A stretch of 64,000 nucleotides of DNA from CAZDAW01 sp964503685 (GTDB lineage: Bacteria > Chloroflexota > Anaerolineae > Anaerolineales > Anaerolineaceae): contig CAZDAW010000007.1 in the NCBI GenBank assembly GCA_964503685.1, positions 3,111 through 67,110 of the forward strand, written 5' to 3'. The notes beneath the pieces are model-generated. The model made no database searches, was not told where the DNA came from, and saw only the letters and a program-made list of their open reading frames with translations. Both the position numbers and the translations under genes were made by a program. The first letter of the stretch is position 1; every line of letters starts with the position of its first letter. This document shows, piece after piece, positions 53,021-62,830 of the stretch.

Positions 53021-54010
53021 ATGGCTAACCAAATCTTAAACTGGGGATTCTTGAGCACAGCCCGAATCAATCGCGCTCTCATTTCTCCCTTAAGAAGCTC
53101 AAAACGCAACCGGCTGAGTGCAGTCGCCAGCCGTTCAACTGAACACGCTGAAAAGTACGCTGAAGAATGGAATATTCCCCATGCTTACGGCAGTTACGAG
53201 GCGTTGCTGGCCGACCCAGCCGTCGATGTGATTTATATTTCCATACCCAATCACCTGCATGCTGAATGGGCAATCAAGGCTTGCGAAGCAGGCAAGCACG
53301 TCCTCTGCGAGAAACCCCTTGCAGTAACCGTGGATGAAGTTGACGCGATGATCGCCGCGGCAAAAAATAACCGGGTCATTCTCCAGGAGGCCTTTATGTA
53401 CCGTCACCACCCACAAACGATGCAGGTAAAAACAATGATCGAGGAAGGAAAGATCGGCCAATTGCGTTATTTTTACGGTGATTTCAGTTTTACTTTGTCG
53501 CGCGAAGACGATATCCGCATGATATACAAGGAAGGCGGAGGGAGTCTTTACGATGTGGGGTGTTATCCGCTCAGTTATATACGCTACCTGACAGGCACAG
53601 AACCGGTTGAAGTTTACGCCAACCAGCTTCTAGACTCCAAAGGCGTTGATGACATCTTCGTCGCCCAATTCTATTTCCCGGATAATATCTTCTGCCAGAT
53701 TAATTCCGCCTTTCGCCTTCCCTTCCGGACTCGCATCGAAATCGTCGGCGCTGAAGGCAGCATTATTTTGAATAATCCTTACAAACCTGAAGGCAAGGGA
53801 GAAATCATATTAAAGCGGGGCGGCAAGGAACAAAAAATCAGTACACAGAGCATGGGCCTTTACAACGGCGAGGTTGAAAATATGGCAGACGCCATTCTGC
53901 TCAACAAAGCGCCACGCGTGAGCCTTGAAGATAGCCGGGGCAACATTGCAGCTATTCAGGCGTTGCAAGAATCAGCCCGCCTGGGAAAGCCTGTTCGATT
54001 GGCCATCTGA
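53021..54010 (+). CDS. Gfo/Idh/MocA-family oxidoreductase
   Basis: A 329-residue NAD(P)-dependent enzyme. The Rossmann start 'LNWGFLSTARINRALISPLR' shows the glycine-poor variant of this family; 'VDVIYISIPNHLHAEWAIKA' and 'GKHVLCEKPLAVTVDEVDAM' (catalytic-type Lys in EKP) are diagnostic; 'EAFMYRHHPQT' marks the dimeric dihydrodiol-dehydrogenase-like branch. ATG 53021 follows AAAGGAG; the frame reaches 52952. It acts on a sugar or related cyclic alcohol. Confidence 0.9.
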   Translation: MANQILNWGFLSTARINRALISPLRSSKRNRLSAVASRSTEHAEKYAEEWNIPHAYGSYEALLADPAVDVIYISIPNHLHAEWAIKACEAGKHVLCEKPLAVTVDEVDAMIAAAKNNRVILQEAFMYRHHPQTMQVKTMIEEGKIGQLRYFYGDFSFTLSREDDIRMIYKEGGGSLYDVGCYPLSYIRYLTGTEPVEVYANQLLDSKGVDDIFVAQFYFPDNIFCQINSAFRLPFRTRIEIVGAEGSIILNNPYKPEGKGEIILKRGGKEQKISTQSMGLYNGEVENMADAILLNKAPRVSLEDSRGNIAAIQALQESARLGKPVRLAI

Positions 54011-54172
54011 TGCGATTTCGTCGCGTCATTGCCTTTCCCAGCTTCATCACATATTTATAAGGTGAACGTACCACAAATTTTGACACTCCGCGCAACAATG
54101 TTTTCTGATAAAATAACTGGACATGCATACAGGATAATGCATTGAGTCACAACAAAGGAAAGAATAAAGATC

Positions 54173-54964
54173 ATGGACCTCAAACTCAATGGAGCAAAAG
54201 TATTAATCGCTGGAGCCAGCCGGGGATTAGGTTACGCAACGGCCCACCTGCTGGCAAGCGAGGGCGCGCGGGTCGCCATTAACAGCCGCAATACACAAAA
54301 ATTAGCCCAGGCAGCCAGTACACTGGTTAAAGAAACCGGCGCCCAGGTCATACCCCTGCCTGGAGATGTAGCAAATCCAGCTATCCCGGAACAACTCGTC
54401 AAAGAGAGTACTGCCGCTTTTGGAGGACTGGACATTCTCATCACAAACGCCGGCGGGCCACCGTCCGGTAATTTCCAGTCTGTTGATGAGACAGCCTGGC
54501 ACGACGCCATCAATCTCACTTTTATGAGTCACGTCCGTTTGATCCGCGCAGCATTACCTTTTCTGAAACAATCTCCCATTGCCAGCATCCTGACAATAAC
54601 CTCAATATCCGTTAAACAACCTATCATCGATCTGGTGCTATCCAATAGCCTTCGTTCAGGCGTCATCGGGTTGACTAAATCTCTGGCGCTCGAATTGGGC
54701 CCCCAGGGTATCCGAGTCAACTCAATCCTGCCAGGCTGGACGGAGACTGAACGGGTGCAGGAATTGCTCGCCGCTCGCGCTAAAACCAACGGAACAACTA
54801 TCGAAGAAGAAGCCAGCAAACAGGCTCAACAATGCGCTCTCGGTCGGATCGGTAAACCGGATGAATTTGCCAACGCCGCTGCATTTTTAGTCTCACCGGC
54901 TGCCTCTTATATTACCGGCGTTATGCTCCAGGTAGATGGAGGAACTTACAAGGGTGTCTTTTAA
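54173..54964 (+). CDS. Short-chain dehydrogenase/reductase
   Basis: A 263-residue SDR. Cofactor loop '[15 protein letters not shown]' is at 13-27; '[12 protein letters not shown]' is the NAG motif. The catalytic stretch has '[12 protein letters not shown]' (Ser) but the usual Tyr-x3-Lys reads '[20 protein letters not shown]', with Tyr replaced: the YxxxK position is 'NSLRSG'. This is seen in a subgroup of 3-oxoacyl-ACP-reductase-like SDRs. The end '[15 protein letters not shown]' is normal. It lies three bases before the radical SAM gene. Confidence 0.87.
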   Translation: MDLKLNGAKVLIAGASRGLGYATAHLLASEGARVAINSRNTQKLAQAASTLVKETGAQVIPLPGDVANPAIPEQLVKESTAAFGGLDILITNAGGPPSGNFQSVDETAWHDAINLTFMSHVRLIRAALPFLKQSPIASILTITSISVKQPIIDLVLSNSLRSGVIGLTKSLALELGPQGIRVNSILPGWTETERVQELLAARAKTNGTTIEEEASKQAQQCALGRIGKPDEFANAAAFLVSPAASYITGVMLQVDGGTYKGVF

Positions 54965-54967
54965 ATA

Positions 54968-56857
54968 ATGCCAGACCAGCCGCAAATTCAATTATCTCCC
55001 GGCGAAATCAAAAATCGCCTGGAACGCATTCTGCCCCGGGTTCAAAAACCGGGGCGTTATGTCGGTGGAGAATTAAACCAGGTCGTCAAAGATTGGGGAA
55101 CCGTCAAAACGCGGATGGTGTTGGCATTCCCTGATATCTATGATATTGGCGTTCCCAACCTGGGTTTAGCCATTTTATACGACCGTCTCAACCGGCTTCC
55201 TGATGTGCTGGCAGAACGTTGCTATTTGCCCTGGGAAGACATGGAAGCGCAAATGCGCGAGGCTGGCCTTCCGCTTTACGCGCTGGAAAGCAAGCATCCT
55301 CTGCTTGATTTTGATATCCTTGGCATCAGCCTGCCGTATGAAAATCTCTACACCAATGCCCTCAACCTTCTCGATCTGGCCGGTATTCCACTTTATGCCA
55401 GCGAACGGAATGAAGCCCACCCTCTCGTGATCGCTGGTGGACATGCCTGCTATAACCCGGAACCGATGCACGCTTTCATCGATGCGTTTGTCATTGGCGA
55501 AGGCGAGGAAGTGATCGAAGAGATCGTGCGCTGCTGCCAATCCTTGCAGCAGCGCCGTGGAAGCCGGGGCGACCTTCTGCACGCTCTGGCAAAAATTTCG
55601 GGCGTTTATGTCCCATCACTTTATCAGGTGGAATACCAGCCAGACGGATTGATCGCCGGCATTCAAAAACTTGATCAGGCTGCTTCATTGCCAGTTACAA
55701 AGCGCATTCTGCCAGTATTACCGCCGCCGTTAACCCATTTTATCGTTCCAAGCATAGATGTGGTGCATAACCGCATCGCCGTAGAAATTATGCGCGGCTG
55801 CACTCGCGGCTGTCGCTTCTGTCACGCCGGCATTGTAACCCGCCCGGTACGCGAGCGCCCGGTTCCAATGATCCTCGACGCAATCGAAGACGCTCTGAAG
55901 GCTACCGGATTCGAAGAGATTGCCCTCCTGTCCTTATCATCATCCGACTATACGCATATCCTTGAACTGGTCGATGGACTCGCCCATCGCTTCTCTGGCA
56001 AACACCTTACCATATCTCTGCCCTCACTGCGAATTGAAACCTTTTCCATTGATTTGATGGATAAACTCAAGGGCGTTCGCCAGGGCGGCTTCACGTTGGC
56101 GCCCGAAGCCGCCACTGAACGGATGCGAAAGATCATCAATAAACCTATCGCATCGCAGCAATTGATTGATACCACCCGGGCTATTTACAGCCGGGGCTGG
56201 GCTACTATCAAACTCTATTTCATGATTGGCCATCCATCAGAAACCCTGGATGACGTCCACGAAATTGCCCGACTCTGCCAGACAGTGCAAAACGAGGGCC
56301 GCAAAGTAATCGGTGGACGCGCCAAATTACATGTCGGCGTGAGTACTTTTGTTCCCAAGCCTCACACACCATTCCAATGGGTACCCGTGGATAGTCTGGA
56401 ACAAATCACTGCCAAACTGGATCTGCTCAAACGCGAGCTGCGCAACCCCAACATCAAATTGAGCTGGACAGAGCCTTCATCGACATTGTTCGAAGCCTGG
56501 CTCTCCCGCGGCGACCGGCGCATGTCCGATGTAATCTACCATGCCTTCAAAGCCGGCGCCCGGTTCGACGCCTGGCAAGATCACTTTAATCTTGCCGCCT
56601 GGGAGGAAGGGTTTGTCAGAGCCGGTTTAGATCCCGATTTTTATACTCACCGCCAGCGTTCTCTGGATGAAATTTTACCCTGGGATCATATCCATACTGG
56701 AATACATAAAAATTTCCTGCAAACTGATTACCTGTGGAGTCAGGAAAGCCGTACTCGCGAGGACTGCCGCCAGGGCTGTTACGCATGTGGAATTAATGAA
56801 TCTTTTGCAGAAATCCGCCAGGAAGTCCCCGGAACTCAGGACTGGTTTTGCCCATGA
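54968..56857 (+). CDS. B12-binding-like radical SAM protein (TIGR03960 family)
   Basis: A 629-residue protein. The N-terminal B12-binding-like half (about 20-245) has 'GRYVGGELNQVVKDWGTVK' and 'AGGHACYNPEPMHAFID'; the radical SAM core has C-x3-C-x2-C in 'MRGCTRGCRFCHAG' and 'GGFTLAPEAATERMRKIINK'. The C-terminus carries 'CRQGCYACGIN', a possible extra metal site. ATGA overlap with the DUF2344 gene is the standard arrangement of this pair in many bacteria. Suggested to modify RNA or protein; reaction unknown. Confidence 0.92.
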   Translation: MPDQPQIQLSPGEIKNRLERILPRVQKPGRYVGGELNQVVKDWGTVKTRMVLAFPDIYDIGVPNLGLAILYDRLNRLPDVLAERCYLPWEDMEAQMREAGLPLYALESKHPLLDFDILGISLPYENLYTNALNLLDLAGIPLYASERNEAHPLVIAGGHACYNPEPMHAFIDAFVIGEGEEVIEEIVRCCQSLQQRRGSRGDLLHALAKISGVYVPSLYQVEYQPDGLIAGIQKLDQAASLPVTKRILPVLPPPLTHFIVPSIDVVHNRIAVEIMRGCTRGCRFCHAGIVTRPVRERPVPMILDAIEDALKATGFEEIALLSLSSSDYTHILELVDGLAHRFSGKHLTISLPSLRIETFSIDLMDKLKGVRQGGFTLAPEAATERMRKIINKPIASQQLIDTTRAIYSRGWATIKLYFMIGHPSETLDDVHEIARLCQTVQNEGRKVIGGRAKLHVGVSTFVPKPHTPFQWVPVDSLEQITAKLDLLKRELRNPNIKLSWTEPSSTLFEAWLSRGDRRMSDVIYHAFKAGARFDAWQDHFNLAAWEEGFVRAGLDPDFYTHRQRSLDEILPWDHIHTGIHKNFLQTDYLWSQESRTREDCRQGCYACGINESFAEIRQEVPGTQDWFCP

Positions 56858-57486
56858 TCCGTTTACGAATTACCTTTGCTAAAACTGAAGCGATGCGCTA
56901 CACCGGTCATCTCGATTTGCAAAAATCCTGGGAGCGTACCTTGCGCCGTGCAACCTTGCCAGTCGCCTACAGCCAGGGCTTTCATCCCCAGGCGCGCATT
57001 CAACTGGCTTGCGCCCTCCCGCTGGGTTTCACCAGCCAGTGCGAACTGGTCGATATCTGGTTGGAAGACGACCTCCCCCTGCAAACAATTGCGCCTGCGC
57101 TGAATCATGCCCTTCCCCCCGGCATCGAAATTTCGCAGCTTCAAATTGTTGACCCGCACAGTCCGGCTTTGCAAACTCGCGTCCAATCAGCAGAATATAT
57201 TGTCACGTTGCTTGATCAGCTCCCACTTTCTGAACTCGAGGAACGGATAAAACAAACACTCGTTGAAAAAAAGATAATTCGTCAGCGGCGTGAAAAAACT
57301 TACGATCTTCGTCCTCTGATCGAACATCTTGCAATCATCCCGGCCAGAGATCTTGAACCCCTTCGTCTAACGATGCATCTATCGGCGCGAGAAAGCGCTA
57401 CCGGACGACCGGAAGAAGTATTAAATACACTCTCAATCGATCCCTTTTCAACACGTATTCATCGTGTTCATATCAAGTTAGCTTAA
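56854..57486 (+). CDS. DUF2344 / TIGR03936 radical-SAM-linked protein
   Basis: A protein of 210 residues. 'RLRITFAKTEAMRYTGHLDL' and 'YSQGFHPQARIQLACALPLG' are hallmarks of TIGR03936. ATG 56854 overlaps the upstream TGA (ATGA), so translation is coupled; the frame extends two codons back to a TTG. It is often fused to the radical SAM partner or followed by ribonuclease G, neither of which occurs here. Confidence 0.92.
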   Translation: MIRLRITFAKTEAMRYTGHLDLQKSWERTLRRATLPVAYSQGFHPQARIQLACALPLGFTSQCELVDIWLEDDLPLQTIAPALNHALPPGIEISQLQIVDPHSPALQTRVQSAEYIVTLLDQLPLSELEERIKQTLVEKKIIRQRREKTYDLRPLIEHLAIIPARDLEPLRLTMHLSARESATGRPEEVLNTLSIDPFSTRIHRVHIKLA

Positions 57487-57911
57487 TCCTTCGGCATGCG
57501 ATCGTCAAATATCGCCCCCATATAGATAATAAACAGAATCACATAATTAATGACTGCCTGGAAAATCCATAGCTCAATGAGGTTGCCCAGTCCTGTCGGA
57601 TATCCCTGAGTCAAATCGTATAGGGGTATGAATAATATCGCGCCCAAGAACAAGGGGATGAAGAATACAGATAATAAATCCCCCTTTCCGGATAAGATAA
57701 AACCCCAATTGGTCAGGCGCTGAACCAGCGCATTCCACGACAAAAATATAACCAGACATAACCCGGCAGCAATCAATGCCAGAGACAAAACCCGGTTGGG
57801 CCACTTAAACAGGTTATATATCGTAATTGCAACAAAAAAGGACAAGAGATTACAAAATGTCAAAGCAACACTTTGAATGAGTATTCGCAACACTCGATTG
57901 ATTTTCATCAC
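57483..57911 (-). CDS. Small membrane protein of unknown function
   Basis: A 142-residue protein with four hydrophobic helices (about 7-30, 38-57, 75-95, 112-135) and short loops. It is convergent with the DUF2344 gene, overlapping its end by four bases. No family recognised. Confidence 0.65.
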   Translation of the reverse strand: MMKINRVLRILIQSVALTFCNLLSFFVAITIYNLFKWPNRVLSLALIAAGLCLVIFLSWNALVQRLTNWGFILSGKGDLLSVFFIPLFLGAILFIPLYDLTQGYPTGLGNLIELWIFQAVINYVILFIIYMGAIFDDRMPKD

Positions 57912-57961
57912 CGTTCCTGTTCAGTGCAAGATAAATTATGGTAAAATAATTACAATTATTT

Positions 57962-58033
<72 letters not shown>

Positions 58034-58080
58034 CTCGAATAAAAATGAAAGATAGATTGGCTTCGCCCACTTCTATAATT

Positions 58081-58118
58081 ACCGCTTCAACCTGTATTAT
58101 ACTCCAGGTTAAAGCGGT
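58081..58118 (+). terminator. Strong hairpin after tRNA-Arg
   Basis: ACCGCTTCAACCTG (58081-58094) pairs with CAGGTTAAAGCGGT (58105-58118) with one mismatch; a short GTTTT follows after a few bases. Probable terminator of the tRNA. Confidence 0.6.
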
Positions 58119-58169
58119 CGCTGTTTTAAGTGCAGGTGTTCCTTGAGTAACAGGAAAGAATCGCCCGTA

Positions 58170-60695
58170 ATGAAGAGGGTGGTTAAGGGTAAAACATATT
58201 ACCCGAAAAGTTGTCTGATCATCAGACGCCAATTACGCCGCAAGAGTACAAATCAGTCGCCGGAAATTCCCTTCAAACAAATCGGGAAAGCAGCAACAAA
58301 CTTTCGCCAGATCGCTGAGAATTCGAACGATGTTTTTTTCCGTTTCGAACTCTTTCCCTATCCCCATCTGGAATATGTCAGCCCCACAATTGAAGAAGTT
58401 TGCGGTTTTACAGCGAACGAATTATGCAATGATCTCAATCTTGCCCGTCAGGTTGTGTTTGATTCCGATATACCAGTAATCAAAACCAAATTCAGGCAAT
58501 CCATTAAGGATGGCGCTTCACATATCCGCATGGCAGCTCGGATCGTTCGTAAAGACCATCAAATCGTCTGGTTCGAACTCTATATGGCGCCGATTCTCGA
58601 TAATAACGGCAATCTGCTGGCCGTTGAAGGAATGATCCGCGACATCACCCATTTGAAAAGAATGGAAGAAGCCCTTTTCGACAGCGAGTCGCGACTTCGA
58701 GCTATCATTGATCAAATCGGCATCGGCATCGTAATCACTGACCTCGAGGGTAACATCGTTGAGTTTAACCCTTCAATGAGAGCGTTACTGGCCTACCCTC
58801 CAAATAAGATAAAATATCCTGATATCAGGCAATATACCCACCCGGAAGACTATAAACGTGAACGACCTCTCTTCCGGAAATTAGCCAGGGGAAAAATAGA
58901 TAGATATCAGGTCGAAAATAGATTATATAAATCCGATGGCAATATGCTCTGGTGCAACGTCATTACAAGCCTGGTTCGAGATTCAAATAAAAAACCCAAA
59001 TTCACAATCGAGATGATTGAAGATATTACCGCCAGAAAACTGGCCGAACAGGACATCAACAGGCAGCTGGCTGAATTACGTAATCTTGTCGCATTATCTA
59101 CCAAACTGAGAGATAATATTTCACGCGAGGATATTTATTCCACCCTGATTGAAGCAGCAATCGAAATGCTGCAAGCTGACGCAGGGGCGTTTATCCGCTG
59201 CGACCAGGGCCAATATAAAATAATTGCCGCCAATAACGATTTAGCTAAATATCGATACTTGAGTTTTCCTCTGGAGGACCTGGCATACCCGGCATTACAA
59301 GAGGGGAAACAATTACTGGTCAGTCATCTGAACTCGGATCCCGGGAGCTGTATGTCCGAATTGCTGTGGAATCTTACTGCTCAAATGTCCTGCAGTGTAC
59401 TTCAGCCAATCACCACACCCGAAGAGAAAATCGGCTACATACTGGTATGCTGGCGTAATAATCTGACCTTTACCGAAAGAGAAAGCCATGTTCTGGAGGC
59501 TATTGCCGACATTGCCGACAATGCCTTTCATCTTCTGTTGGTTCTGGAATCGCTCGAGCAACGCGTACTGGCTCGAACACGCGAGCTTACAACACTTTAT
59601 GAGGTTTCGGCGATCACCATCAAACAACTCAACCTGCAAACAATGCTTGAATTGATCCTGAATCTGGTAATTTCGACGATTAATGCAGATGCCGGGGCTA
59701 TCAGCCTGGTCAACCCTATGGCTCATAAACCCGAAATAATCGTTCACAAGGGAATAAACCAGGAACTATTGGAACGATTGCAAAACGGGAAAATCGGTTT
59801 CAAACCCTGCGATTTGCTCAGTGATAACACCGAGCCTCTTTTTATTAACGATATTGACAAATTTGAGCGAATGGCGCATTATCGGGCGTACACGAAATTA
59901 CGTTCGTATGCGGGCATCCCTATAAAAATCCACGGAAAGATGGCCGGCGTTCTCACCGTATTCGGCAATAACGCCCAACAATTTACCGTAGAAGACATGG
60001 CCATGCTTGGGACAATTGCCGACCAGATCAGCATTGCCCTAGAAAATAACCGCCTGCGCCAGCAGGCAATGCAATCTGCTATCCTCGACGAGCGCGAGCG
60101 ACTGGCGCGTGACCTCCATGATTCGATCACCCAACAAATTTACGGCATCAATCTGATGACTGAATATGGGAAAAACCAGGCGATCAAAGGGGATCTGGAA
60201 CAAATAAAGAAAACGCTGGAAACGATTGGCGACGCTGCATTACAAGCGCTGAAAGGAATGCGCCTGTTAATCTATGAACTGCATCCTCTATCCCTGGAAA
60301 AAGATGGCTTTGTTGGCTCAATGCAAAAACGATTGGATTCTGTCGAAGCGCGCTCTGGGGTAAAAGCCAGTTTAATCATCGAGCATTTCTTTGATTTGCC
60401 CTCCTCTCTTGAAGAAGCCCTCTATTATATCTTCCAGGAGGCGGTGAATAATATCCTTAAACATGCTTCTGCCAAGAACGTGACGATAAAATATAATGTG
60501 ACGCAAGATAACGCAACCCTCGAAATCATCGATGATGGTAAAGGATTCGCCATCGGAAAAGATGAAAACCCCGGTGGGCTGGGAATGAACAGCATGAAAG
60601 AAAGGGTTGAAAAACTGAACGGGACGTTATCAATAGACTCTAAACCAGGAAAAGGTACTAAAATATTTGTATCGGTTCCGTTGATTCAAGCATAA
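58170..60695 (+). CDS. Sensor histidine kinase, NarL partner type (PAS-PAS-GAF-GAF-HisKA_3)
   Basis: A soluble sensor kinase of 841 residues. Domains: PAS with PAC (about 40-165), PAS (about 172-290), GAF (about 310-455), GAF (about 475-630), HisKA_3 with phosphorylated His650 in 'RLARDLHDSITQQIYG', and a HATPase domain with 'QEAVNNILKHA' and 'DDGKGF'. No membrane helices, so it senses inside the cell. ATG 58170 follows GGAAAG; a TTG frame reaches 58143. The response regulator gene follows 22 bp downstream. Confidence 0.92.
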   Translation: MKRVVKGKTYYPKSCLIIRRQLRRKSTNQSPEIPFKQIGKAATNFRQIAENSNDVFFRFELFPYPHLEYVSPTIEEVCGFTANELCNDLNLARQVVFDSDIPVIKTKFRQSIKDGASHIRMAARIVRKDHQIVWFELYMAPILDNNGNLLAVEGMIRDITHLKRMEEALFDSESRLRAIIDQIGIGIVITDLEGNIVEFNPSMRALLAYPPNKIKYPDIRQYTHPEDYKRERPLFRKLARGKIDRYQVENRLYKSDGNMLWCNVITSLVRDSNKKPKFTIEMIEDITARKLAEQDINRQLAELRNLVALSTKLRDNISREDIYSTLIEAAIEMLQADAGAFIRCDQGQYKIIAANNDLAKYRYLSFPLEDLAYPALQEGKQLLVSHLNSDPGSCMSELLWNLTAQMSCSVLQPITTPEEKIGYILVCWRNNLTFTERESHVLEAIADIADNAFHLLLVLESLEQRVLARTRELTTLYEVSAITIKQLNLQTMLELILNLVISTINADAGAISLVNPMAHKPEIIVHKGINQELLERLQNGKIGFKPCDLLSDNTEPLFINDIDKFERMAHYRAYTKLRSYAGIPIKIHGKMAGVLTVFGNNAQQFTVEDMAMLGTIADQISIALENNRLRQQAMQSAILDERERLARDLHDSITQQIYGINLMTEYGKNQAIKGDLEQIKKTLETIGDAALQALKGMRLLIYELHPLSLEKDGFVGSMQKRLDSVEARSGVKASLIIEHFFDLPSSLEEALYYIFQEAVNNILKHASAKNVTIKYNVTQDNATLEIIDDGKGFAIGKDENPGGLGMNSMKERVEKLNGTLSIDSKPGKGTKIFVSVPLIQA

Positions 60696-60717
60696 ATATT
60701 ATCAATAATAATGTTTT

Positions 60718-61386
60718 ATGGATACCAATATGACCGAAAAAATTCGCCTGTTAATATGTGATGATCATCCCATTGTACGTGAAGGCCTGCGCAACCTGAT
60801 GCTGACAACATCAGATATCGATGTCGTTGGAGAAGCTGAAAACGGTCTGGAGGCGGTTCATCTCGCCGAAAAATTAAAACCCGATGTTATCTTGATGGAC
60901 CTTGTTATGCCGCAGATGGACGGTATAGAAGCCATCAAGAATATTAACGCAAAACGTATCACCGCAAATATTTTGGTTCTTACCAGCTTTTCAGAAGACG
61001 ATAAAGTATTCCCGGCGATTAAGGCAGGCGCCCTTGGTTATTTATTGAAGGATACCGCCCCGCAAGAAGTCTTGAACGCGATCCGTGAAATTGCCCGCGG
61101 CGAATCATTTTTACATCCTACAATCGCCCGAAAACTTATTAAGGAAATAAACCACCCGCCCCAATTACCGGCTGCCGATCATCCCCTGACTGAACGCGAA
61201 ATGGAGGTAGTCACATTAATCGCCCAGGGGTTATCAACCCAGGAAATTTCAAAAAAACTGACGATCACTGAACGAACGGTCTGCACACATGTAAGCAATA
61301 TTCTCAATAAACTGCATCTGGCAAACCGCACCCAGGTCGCACTCTATGCCTTACGGGGAGGGCTGACCAAACTGGAAAATGAGTAA
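60718..61386 (+). CDS. NarL/FixJ-family response regulator
   Basis: A 222-residue regulator: receiver (8-125) with Asp15-Asp16, phosphoacceptor Asp61 in 'VILMDLVMPQMDG' and Lys in 'YLLKDTAP'; LuxR-type helix-turn-helix (about 155-215: 'LTEREMEVVTLIAQGLSTQE', 'TERTVCTHVSNILNKL'). It is the cognate partner of the upstream kinase and should bind DNA as a dimer; targets unknown. Confidence 0.94.
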   Translation: MDTNMTEKIRLLICDDHPIVREGLRNLMLTTSDIDVVGEAENGLEAVHLAEKLKPDVILMDLVMPQMDGIEAIKNINAKRITANILVLTSFSEDDKVFPAIKAGALGYLLKDTAPQEVLNAIREIARGESFLHPTIARKLIKEINHPPQLPAADHPLTEREMEVVTLIAQGLSTQEISKKLTITERTVCTHVSNILNKLHLANRTQVALYALRGGLTKLENE

Positions 61387-61454
61387 TAGGTAATTTATTG
61401 AGTCGCTCTCAAGAATTTACAGATCCAACGCTGCGATTAAATCAATTCTTTATT

Positions 61455-61486
61455 AAAAAACATCGGTATCCTCCCGATGTTTTTTT
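61455..61486 (+). terminator. Rho-independent terminator of the two-component operon
   Basis: A-run, CATCGG (61461-61466), loop, CCGATG (61474-61479), then seven T. Confidence 0.92.
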
Positions 61487-61566
61487 CTTTCTATTAATAG
61501 ATAACTATATCAAAGGCTTTGCTCACACTGCTCTGATATAAGATCAGAGAACATCTGCAAACAATC

Positions 61567-61941
61567 ATGAAGAATAAAACAGCCCCAACATTGCTTGTTA
61601 TCAGTCAGCCGGGACGGTACCGGGAATCTCTGTGCGCTTTTCTCAATAATATACCTGAGGTTCAAATTATCAAAATAATGGACAGGCTCAATGATGCAAT
61701 TGCCATATTACCCGATTTACATCCGGCAGTAATTCTGGTTAATTCACCTGTTACTCAAGATTCTCTACACATATTACACAAGACAAAGATCGAAAATCCC
61801 GGGCTGCACTGTATCATGCTGGTTGAGAATCAAAAGCAAAAACAAATTATCGAATCTTATGGGTTCACTTACATTCTGATTAAAGGGTTTAAAATTAACG
61901 AACTGGAAAACACCATTCACAGGGCCTGTTCTCAAATTTAA
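61567..61941 (+). CDS. Degenerate receiver-domain protein
   Basis: A 124-residue protein with receiver fold pattern: 'TLLVISQPGRYRESLCAFLN', 'AIAILPDLHPAVILVNSPVT', 'CIMLVENQKQKQIIESYGFT' and 'YILIKGFKINELENTIHRA'. The phosphoacceptor Asp is Asn ('VNSP') and the acidic pair is 'SQ', so it cannot be phosphorylated in the normal way; the late Lys is kept. It is separated from the kinase/regulator pair by a terminator. Probably a pseudo-receiver or a decaying duplicate. Confidence 0.65.
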   Translation: MKNKTAPTLLVISQPGRYRESLCAFLNNIPEVQIIKIMDRLNDAIAILPDLHPAVILVNSPVTQDSLHILHKTKIENPGLHCIMLVENQKQKQIIESYGFTYILIKGFKINELENTIHRACSQI

Positions 61942-62030
61942 CGATTTGCAGAAAATCGCTATAAAACATCACTAAAAAATATGGAATTCGAATTTATAAC
62001 CAACAAAAAAACCTCAGCGTCATTCCATCT

Positions 62031-62095
62031 GGCATAGATTGTCTAATCTATGCCGTACTCTCAGTAACCCCTGGACAGTCCCGCCGGGGGTTACT
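62031..62095. terminator. Two adjacent hairpins between convergent genes
   Basis: GGCATAGATT (62031-62040) with AATCTATGCC (62045-62054), loop GTCT; and AGTAACCCC (62063-62071) with GGGGTTACT (62087-62095). Both are perfect stems in the gap between the pseudo-receiver gene and the deacetylase gene; neither has a good T-run. Confidence 0.6.
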
Positions 62096-62113
62096 CTTTA
62101 TACCACTTCATTA

Positions 62114-62830
62114 TCACTCAAGTTCCATGACCATATAATCTTCAGCATACTTAAAACCGCTTACCTTTCCCGCTTCGGCGGCCCACTCGCGGATCATCTT
62201 TGCCGTTCCCTCTTTATCATCAATCTGGCTGGTATGTTGCAGCAAAGCCTCGATTTTCACCTCGATTGTTTCGCTGATATCAACCCAGGTATCGGCTTTC
62301 AGCGGCCCGTGCAAATAAACTCGCTTGACGTTGTGCGGCTCCAATCCTTCGGCCAGCAACTCAGGGAAAATCAAACGTGTTCCGGCTGAAGGGAAAACCG
62401 CATCACAGGCTGCATCGGCTGCCGCTCGATGATCAGGATGATTCATGTAATTTTTACCGTAAAATCGCACCGTTGGGTCTCCGGCAACAACCACATCGGG
62501 CTTATACCGGCGAATCAAACGAGTCAAATCGCGACGCAAGTCGAGCGTCGCCTGTAAGATGCCATCAGGATACCCCATAAAAACTGTCTCCTGAATCCCC
62601 AGTATCCGGTTGGCAGCCAGTTGCTCACCCTGGCGTAATTTGGCCAATTCAGGTTTGTAGCATTTATCCTTGGTAGGGTCGTTATTACCGGCATCACCAT
62701 TGGTAATCACCACACTGATCACCTGGCTGCCGGCGTTCACCCACCTGGCAAGCGTACCGGCTACGGTATAATCCTGATCATCAGGGTGGGCGTTGATTGA
62801 CATTACACATTGCGGAATGAAATCGGTCAT
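62114..62830 (-). CDS. PIG-L/LmbE-family deacetylase
   Basis: A 238-residue zinc-dependent N-deacetylase. Metal motif AHPDDQD is at 14-20 and the second part 'NHPDHRAAADAA' near 120 supplies His. 'VISVVITNGDAGNNDP' is typical. Usual substrates are GlcNAc-type conjugates. It overlaps the upstream lipoprotein gene by four bases (ATGA). Confidence 0.88.
   Translation of the reverse strand: MTDFIPQCVMSINAHPDDQDYTVAGTLARWVNAGSQVISVVITNGDAGNNDPTKDKCYKPELAKLRQGEQLAANRILGIQETVFMGYPDGILQATLDLRRDLTRLIRRYKPDVVVAGDPTVRFYGKNYMNHPDHRAAADAACDAVFPSAGTRLIFPELLAEGLEPHNVKRVYLHGPLKADTWVDISETIEVKIEALLQHTSQIDDKEGTAKMIREWAAEAGKVSGFKYAEDYMVMELE

Noticed and set aside
54080..54114. TTGACA and TAAAAT upstream of the SDR gene as a promoter
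   Set aside because: Spacing is 23 bp, too long for a sigma-70 promoter.
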